DNA from: Prinia subflava | Lineage: Eukaryota > Chordata > Aves > Passeriformes > Cisticolidae | Direction: 5' to 3' | NCBI RefSeq assembly: GCF_021018805.1 | Contig: NC_086250.1 | Coordinates: forward strand, 61,691,322-61,755,321 | Length of the DNA stretch: 64,000 bases | Shown here: in pieces, positions 56,200 to 64,000 of the stretch | How positions within the stretch are numbered: position 1 is the first letter of the stretch | Layout of the letters: every line of letters begins with the position of its first letter | Notes under the pieces: model-generated | What the model was told of the DNA's origin: nothing | What the model saw: only the letters and a program-made list of their open reading frames with translations | The model's database searches: none | Position numbers and translations under genes: made by a program

Positions 56200-56640
56200 C
56201 CAGGTCTGGTCCAGCCGGGCAGAGCGTAGCGAAAATAGAGGAGCAGGAACAATGGACACCCCAAAAATAAAACTTTAGTGGTGATAAAATAACAAACACA
56301 GGGACCACATGGTCTGAAGGGCAACATCCAAAGACCCCGAGGCGTGGCTAACTTAACACTATATAAGGTTACCTGAGGGCAAAGGTTCAATCTCAAATGG
56401 GGGACAGGACATGAGTTTATATGTCCAAAGGCCCCAAACCAATGGAGAACAGAACCAGAGACATGACCCATTTTGCAATGTTGCCATTAGCATCCCAATT
56501 TCCATATCCCACCTCCCGTGGTCTCAGGTTTATGCTTTCTGCATAACTACCTGGGTTAAGGTATTGTCCATCTCAGCTAGCTCAGTTCCCACAACCTTTT
56601 GGTTTAACTTGTGTTCAGGTTGACCTTTGAACAGATTCAT
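56200..56640. mobile_element. Possible unclassified interspersed repeat
   Basis: This block differs from its AT-rich flanks. It contains AATAAAAC near 56266, ACTATATAAGG near 56359, and promoter-like GC-mixed sequence. It resembles an LTR fragment but the order of signals does not fit cleanly on either strand, and ends were not found. Confidence 0.25.
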
Positions 56641-56649
56641 TCAAGAAAA

Positions 56650-59600
56650 GCATCTGTTTCAACAAAAAGAAACCTTTCACTTCCTTCTCTTAGCTGACCT
56701 GGAAATTATTTGCTTGGATTTCAAATGTTATAAATAGTTCTGTAAAATCCATATATATGTGGGATGCACGTACATACATAGAGGGAAAGAGACAATGTTG
56801 TTAGGACAAGCAAAAGTTGATTTTATATTGAAAAGCAAGTAGAATAGAAAGAATTTAGGGAAGTATTTTAATGTTGCAGAAAAATTACATTGGACCCAGT
56901 GTGCTTGGACTTTGAACTGAAAAGAGGGAATCAAAATAGACAAGCCTTTAAATATGAATATAAACAAAATTTTATGACTGTCTATTAACTTAAAAATAAA
57001 ATGGAGTTCTTGGGTGTTGCTGCACTTCCTGGACAACTGAGGTTTTATAGGGTTTTAAAGGATTATTCTTGGTGTGAGTCTAGAGGAAGTTTGCATAGGT
57101 ATTTGTTCCATTCTGGCATGGGGAGACAAGGAAAAAGAAAATTAAAAGGCTTAGTAAATGAGCTGGAGATAGCAATTGCACACATAAAAGTGCCAGAGGC
57201 TATGATAAATGAACTTTGGATCCTACTTTGCCATGTAGAGCCTATGCATCAAAGCTTTAACGTGATTTCTGAGTGTTTTTATGGAAATAGTTCTTACATT
57301 GCCTCTCTAACCAAATACTACAAAGGAAATCAGTTTTCTCCCACAGCATGTTCAAGTGGAGCCTTAATTTCATTATGTGTAATAGCATTTGGGTTTAGTC
57401 ATATCTAATTGACATTAAGATGTTAGATGGAAAACCTTTACCCTTAGGATGGAATGTGAGCTTGTAATATTTTAAAACATTTTTTTTTTAGTTAAGAAAA
57501 ATGTATGCTAACAGCTTTAATGGAATCATAACTTAAAATACAAACTCCAAGATGTAGAGGTTGTTAACACACAGGAGTGGCTAAAGTGTGTTTTTTAAAT
57601 GCTCAGCTTCAAAGTTTGGCACTTTTTTTCTAACAGTAAACCCCATCCTGGCAAGGTGTGCCTCTGTCATTAACTGGAGTCGCATCAGTAACCAACTGAA
57701 ATAATGAAATACTCGTTTGCATAAATAGTTACACAAGCACAGCTGCTGCCAGAACGCTAAAACTGGGCTCTGGATCCTGTAGCTGGGTTGGTACAAGCTT
57801 CATATTTGCTCTTTTGGAAAAGCTTTATTGAAATTCTGTTTAAGTGTGAAGGGCCATCCATGGAGATTGTAGTTGCTGTTGGAGTCCCTGACTTTCCTGT
57901 ACAGCTGTGTGCATATGCTATCTGCACTTATTTTCCTGTTGATTTAAAAACTGTCTGCGTTTGATTTGTGACCCGGGTATTGTCTTGTGTGCCATAACAC
58001 AGCTGTAGTGCACAAACCATGCTTCTGTGTGTGTCTGCCTCAGTCCTGCAGAGCAGGTAAGAAAACTTTGATTCCAGCTCTCGTTCTTTCAACATTCTTC
58101 CCTATAAATTAGCTAGTCATATGAAACTACTTGTTTAGGGAGAGCAAAGGAAAGCAATTTCCTTTCTGGTGTAGGGAGATTTGACTCCAGCTTTCCTTTG
58201 GTGACTGCTTCAGCAACAGCACAGAATTACACTCCTCTTGAGCTTAATCATAATGATAGTCTAGGCTGCTCTTTCAAATGTGATGGCCACAAGCCAAGTT
58301 TTGTGTTCTTTTATTCAAGACTGCAGTAAAAGATGAGGGTAGAGAGGAGAAGGATTTCTTTTAAAGGCCTCTACCGCCAAAGAAATTTGCTCCTGAGTCT
58401 GTCATCTCTGCTCTGCTGCATGTCCCCTCTGGACAACTGCTGTCATATTGGGGATCACAACCTAAACAGAATATGCATGTAACTAAAGTCTTCTGTCATC
58501 TATGGATCACAGACATGTTTGGGGACTACAGAATGCTCATATTGGACAGGGACAACCAACTGGGGCACCTGGAGGCAAAGGGAAAGTAGTTATGTATTGT
58601 CCCAGATCCAGGATCTTTATTCAATTGATACAGTGCTCGTAGCTGGTCAGATTTAACCCAGCATTAAGAAATAATTGGCTCCAGGGACTGCTGATGGGCT
58701 TGACTCTAAAGCCTGTTTGCATTTGTATCCAGAGGCATGTAAAGGTGTAGCTGATAGGCATGAATAACTTTCTATTGGTTTCGTTCCCCTAATGAATACC
58801 AGCAAAATAGAGGTGGAATGTGTAGTTATGGGAGTGGGCTGCCTTGGGGGTGGTAGGGAGCTATTGAATGTGCTTGGTTTCATATTATAATGAATATTAT
58901 AGTATGAAACATTACTATCTAAGGAGCTAAGCAGAGAGTTGCAGCATCATCAGTACTAAGTGTAAATGAAACCTTGAAAGGGTATAGATTGAAAATAAAA
59001 TGGTGGGAGGAATTGTTGAACCTAACTTGGTGGTATGAGTAACTGAGTTACACAGTGAATTCTAAATGGAGGGTATTCAATCCATTATTTTTTTAGGCCA
59101 GTGCTGGCATAAGTAGTTTTTGTTTACAACAATATATTCCTGTTCTCACCCTTCCCTGTCCTAACCAGTTTGTTGGTATAAACACTTGCGTGGTTGCTCA
59201 GTGATGCAGATGAAAATCAAGTGCTTCTCTAGGGATGGTAACATAAGAAGTGACTATAAGCTAGATTAGTTTCTTAAACAGGTCCACCATGTGGAGAAAA
59301 GTATTTGTTTTGGCAAGCCTGGGTGAGTAGTGAGGGCAGAAATGGATTTGCTCATGGTAGTGGCTGCTTAAGTAATACAGCTGCTAAAGAATAAGCCTAA
59401 CAATAGATGACCATGGGTAGATGCCTCACCTTTTTTTTATTTGTAACTAATCATGTTTTTTCCATGATGTCTAAAAGAACTTTAGTTTTTTTTACTGTGG
59501 ATCCCCGAAGCTAGATAAGAATCATAAAGGACTTATAATTCCATGAGGCTGTTTATGGAGGCAGCTAGTCCTTTTTCTGTTATCAACTCTTTTAATAATT

Positions 59601-62600
59601 TTTCTCGAATAGTACACAAGGACAGTGTAGAATCAGGATACTTACAGATCTGTTGAATGAAAAATTTGGCAACACTTGTTGTTACTAGGGATTTTTAATG
59701 TGATTCAAATAATAGAAATGTTCACAGATCAGCTAATGCAAGCTTGAGATCTTTGTGTGAAATCCTAATAACAAGAGTGTCTGGAATAATTGCTGGTGCA
59801 ACTGCTGTGCAGAGATAAAAAATAGGTATAGTGAAAGAAAACTTCAAGATGTGTAGCAGTACACAGTTCACAGAGGGCTCAGGTTCTTGTTCTGGTAAGT
59901 CTACAATAGTAAGATGGAACAATTTGAAGTACTGCACTATAAAAGTTTAAATGCATTCAGAATTTTCCAGTCTCAAACTGTTCATTAATTAAAGCAGCCA
60001 ATTTCAGACCTGAAGGAAAAATAAAAGCAGAGCCAAAACTTAGCTGGCAGTCATTTAATAGTAAAGCTTGTGGGAGCCAATTACTTACATGGTCCCTAGC
60101 GTTTGCAAATACCTTTCCTTCTAACTGAAACAATTATTTCAAGCCAAAATGCATGTTTTTTGCAGTCATTAAAAATATGTATAATGAAAGAAAACTTCAG
60201 AGTTGTCTAGGTGTATATGGAAAAAGCTCAGAGTCCTGTTTTGGTAAGGCTGCAGTGGTGTGAGTTTGTTGGGAATTGTGTGCTGTCTCCTCTAGGTGAT
60301 CATTAGTGCAGCCTAGTTCTGGATGTAGTTTACACAGAGAGACTGATTAGAAATGAACCAAACCCTTTAATTCAAAAAAGCAGAGAAATTAAGGGTATTT
60401 GAGAAGCTCTGGAATGTTTACCAGGCAATTGCAAAGTTTTGGGGAAGTTGTGTTCCACGAAATCATAGCTTCATAGTAATTCTTAAACTTTCAGGCCTAT
60501 GGATTTTTAAATAAGGACCACATTTCTGTGTAGAAAAGAAGGATAAGTCTGTTTTGGCCAACTTGATGCTTAGTAGCATGTTGTGCCTGGCTCTGATTAG
60601 TAGGGGGAACAAAATCCATTTCATTTATGGAGCAGCAGATGTTAGAGGAGACTGTATGGAAAAGGTGAAGACAATAGATTTGATGCCTACATTCAAGTAA
60701 TTTGGATTGAAGCTCTGCTGTGTTTAAAAGATTATTTAAAAAGAAAAGCTTTAACGGCAGAGTGCTTGTAATTTTATTGTATCCTTTTTCAAACCTTCTT
60801 TTGAAAGAGTATTAAAATATTTAGCTAAATTTTTGTTATTTTCCTAAATAAACACAAGGCTCAAAGCCAAAATATTTGTATCCAAATTTTCAGTTAAATA
60901 AGCAATGCTAAAATAAACCATTTACCCAAAACCTGTTGTCCTAAGGGCTGTATCTGGTTTACAGGTGTAAACCAGTTTAGTGGGATGTCAGACATGGATT
61001 TTTCATGCCATGTCTTGCCAGATCTATAACTTTGCTCTTCCTTTGTGGATTATGAGGGGTGCCTTAGTATTTGATGTTGGAAAACCTGATATGTGAGCTC
61101 TGCATTTTGATTCATGTTAGACTTTGTCTTATTCATCAGCCACTGGTGTTCTTCCCCTCTGTCTAGAACACCTTCTGGCCTTGTGGATTTGGCATGACTA
61201 ATCGTCTTTAGGAGTTTGTGTGTATTGATCTTCTAAATTCAGTATTGATCTTCTGAATTCAGATTTCCTCTTCTGAATTCAGTTGAAAGCAAAGCATCTC
61301 TGAGGACAGAGAGAGAGTGGTTGCCTTGTGTCTCTCCTGGGCCACTCTTACAAACAGTGACAATGCATGTGCCCTCTGTTGGGGGTAAGTTGCCTCATCC
61401 TCAAGGATGGCTTCCATTTGCCAGGAAAGCTGTTTAAGGATTTTAAGTAGAATAGTAGTTTTTCTCTATGTTTAAAAGTATGAAAAGATTTCATGTAGAA
61501 CTTTACATAATAATAAATTTTCACCAGGGATATGATCCCTCTGTTCCTCCTAAGTGAACAGAACTCTACTCCAGTTTGATTTTTCTCTCTCTATAATAGC
61601 TCATCATTTTTACTGCCATTCAAGTGCTCAAATTAGTTTTTCAAGTGCCAAACTATTATTTTTGAGTGGGAAAAATTTAGGAAAGCTGGCAGAAAAAATC
61701 AACTGATTTCTAGTTGGGTATTTTCTATTATTTAAAGTATACCTGCCAGATCTCCTTATCTGTAGAGGCTTTCTTTTGCAAAAGTGTAAGAATCTCCATG
61801 GACTATTGGTTGAGTTTGGACTAATTGGTTGAGTTTTATTTTAAGCTAATGATTTCTAGCTTTCAAGAAATTATCATCTTCCTCTTCTATATAAGAAAAC
61901 TATGTCATGAATATTGTAGGATATATTTAACCAATTTAAATGGAACAGAAATGATCCGGCAAGATTGATACTTCAAAGGAATCTACAGTTCATCAGGAAT
62001 ACTTTATCTGATTGTGAATGTGTCCCTTTCTTATGCATGTAGAAGGTTTAAAGAATTCTGTGAGCACTGAGGGCTTTTATCCCTTTAGTTGCTTATGGAA
62101 TACTAATGAAAGTAATGTATGTGCATCATGTGGAAAATATGTTGGCAGACAGATAGATACTTGCAGTGCCTTAAATGCTTTGGCATTGTCTTTGTTTAAT
62201 CAGTATAGTTGCTCCCTGCTTCCCCTAGGGGTTTATTCTTTCAGAATAAGATCAAAGGTTTATATGAAGGTTTAAGCAAAAGTAAAAATCACCTATTTTA
62301 GAGATGAATGAATAGATAAACAGAAGCTTAAAAATAAAACTTTAGGCACCCCAGTCTCTAATACAGAATGTCTTGTAGTAGCAATAATTATGGTAGTTAT
62401 ATATATTTAAAAAATTAGACATCTGAGATGTTAAGAAAATAATTTCCTGGAATTAAGTACCTATCTGATTAAAGTTTTGTGATTTGTTTTCATTATGCTT
62501 TCTAAAAGAGTAGCTGTTTTATGCTGTGTCTGTGTGCTTTGCTAAATTAATAAACTGACTTGGCATTGAAAATGCTCTTTGAGGAATGCAAAAGACAACC

Positions 62601-64000
62601 CCAAATCCTTAAGTTAGAGTTACAATATCCAGTGCCATTTTCTGAGTATTCTGTCTGCCTTTTTGTGGTACCAATTCCTTGTGTTACCATTTATGTCTGC
62701 TTAAAATGCTATAGCGCGAGTTGAGTGTTTCATTGAAGGCTGATTCTGGTAAATGTTTAGTGGAATCAAGGAAAAAAGCCTACATAAATCAACAGTTAAA
62801 TTTAAATTATGATGCAGATATGATATCCTAATGCTAAATAGGAAATACATAAGTGGAGTGGTTTCAGTAAAACTGCAGGGAAACAGGAGTACAAAGCAAT
62901 TACATAAAATAAGATTGTGACCAAGGTAAAAAAACAATTCTATCAGCCATGTTTTCTGAATGCCGTTCATTCTTTTTTATGGGAAATGAATTTTGGTGTG
63001 TTACTATTTTATCTCTACTGTGTGGCACAATAATGGTTATTTTGTTAAGGAAATGTCACAATATTTATCAATTGATGTATTCTTTGCAACTGATACCATA
63101 CTTAGTGTTTAGTCATCAGCTACTGCTGAAATAGCAGAAATGGACTCTGCATTTGAAGTTGGAGCATCATCAGCAAATGCGTTTGGGTTCAGTTTGCTGA
63201 CACGTGTCATAACTTCACTGAAATGTTGCACTGAACAATATCTTTAATTTTCCCTGTGATTGAGCTTACAGAGGGGCAGAGTGAGTTATGCAATTTCTAA
63301 GAAACCTGTGAGCTTCAGTTCTGTTCTCTGACAATGCTGTTTGCATGGTCTGGCTTGGCTGCATCAGCCCAGTGCTTGGGAGTGTACAGCTGAAGTCTGA
63401 GTATTTGAGTTAGTGGAACAGTAGATGGGCCAGAACATGTGGTGGAGAGTTTTCCACAGGACAAATTTCACAATTAATAACTAAAAATTATTCCTGCACC
63501 TAAACTGTAAATAGTACAGCCTGTTCATTACTAGTCATCTTCCAGTTTTAATCAAGTAGAATTTTTAGGTGCCAGAAGGTGTACACTCATTAAAACAGTA
63601 ACCATTTTTTTTAAGCTAACAGAAGAGTGTTTTTACTTTCAACATTTCAGTTGAAAGTAAATACAGAAATTGAAGCATTTAGATTCAATTGAATTACTTT
63701 GGCAACTTCTAAAATAAAATAGGGATATTTTGGTTTTTCTGGATATAATTTGATTATATTTGTAAGTCTGAAACATTTAAGTGCAGTTTGGAATAAGAGA
63801 TTCTGACTACTAAGTTTGTAGTTTTCTAACAAATGTACCAGAATGGTGATTTCACAGAAATAAGTTTTTCTCAGTTATTTCCTCACTTTTCTATATTTCA
63901 CGATGGAATTAACAATCACTGTTGCAGCTGTGATTTAAAATATTTCAATTTCCTGTGGCCTTTCACCAGTCAGTTTAGTTAAATATATCAAAATTGTATT
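56650..64000. other. No gene recognised
   Basis: AT-rich sequence, probably intronic or intergenic. No NAPEPLD coding exon is visible; the metallo-beta-lactamase motif HNHYDHLD expected of that protein was looked for and not found. A 135-codon open frame at 57001-57408 has no recognised homology. Confidence 0.45.
61223..61282. repeat. 20-bp unit, three copies
   Basis: TATTGATCTTCTAAATTCAG is followed by two variants ending CTTCTGAATTCAG. The last unit has diverged at its first half. Confidence 0.9.

Noticed and set aside
57001..57408. 135-codon plus-strand open frame in AT-rich DNA
   Set aside because: No recognised domain, no signal of splice sites or promoter, and such a length can occur by chance in 64 kb read in six frames. 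A codon-conservation test would settle it.

Overview
This window is vertebrate nuclear DNA, and almost certainly from a bird. Coding sequence is split into short exons with GT-AG introns. The interspersed repeats are mostly CR1 LINE fragments, recognisable by the CR1 3' tail (CCATTCTATGATT), plus a few LTR-like remnants. No Alu, B1 or L1 sequence was seen. The conserved block PSMC2 - DNAJC2 - PMPCB has the same order and orientations as human 7q22. The species cannot be named from this sequence.

Layout. Positions 1-1150 hold no recognised gene. PSMC2 (26S proteasome ATPase Rpt1) runs on the minus strand from 10738 down to 1271 in 12 coding exons and encodes 433 aa. A GC-rich region of about 350 bp separates its start codon from that of DNAJC2, which runs on the plus strand from 11087 to 27363 in 17 coding exons and encodes 622 aa. 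PMPCB (mitochondrial processing peptidase beta) converges on DNAJC2 from the minus strand, 35543 to 27589, in 13 coding exons encoding 486 aa. The two convergent stop codons are only 225 bp apart, each with its own AATAAA just downstream. I read all three genes exon by exon, and each gives an uninterrupted frame of a length close to the family norm.

From about 36 to 52.4 kb there is no recognisable gene. This stretch holds a cluster of CR1 fragments at 43.4-46.8 kb, a (GGAAT)n array of about 205 bp joined to a CR1 tail, an AAC-type microsatellite, and a probable solo LTR at 47.7-48.2 kb. A second CpG-rich island at about 52.5-53.9 kb contains a 39-bp minisatellite, a YY1-type motif and good splice donors on both strands. 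By conserved gene order it is a candidate promoter for NAPEPLD on the plus strand, but no NAPEPLD coding exon is visible before the window ends. The rest, 54-64 kb, is AT-rich with no supported exon.

The genes act in general protein homeostasis: proteasomal degradation (PSMC2), ribosome-associated chaperoning and chromatin (DNAJC2), and mitochondrial presequence removal (PMPCB). Nothing suggests a dedicated operon-like system. I found no clearly novel biological system. The most unusual signals are the structured second CpG island with a possible minus-strand first exon, the satellite-like pentamer array, and an LTR-like insert with a strong predicted hairpin inside a PSMC2 intron.
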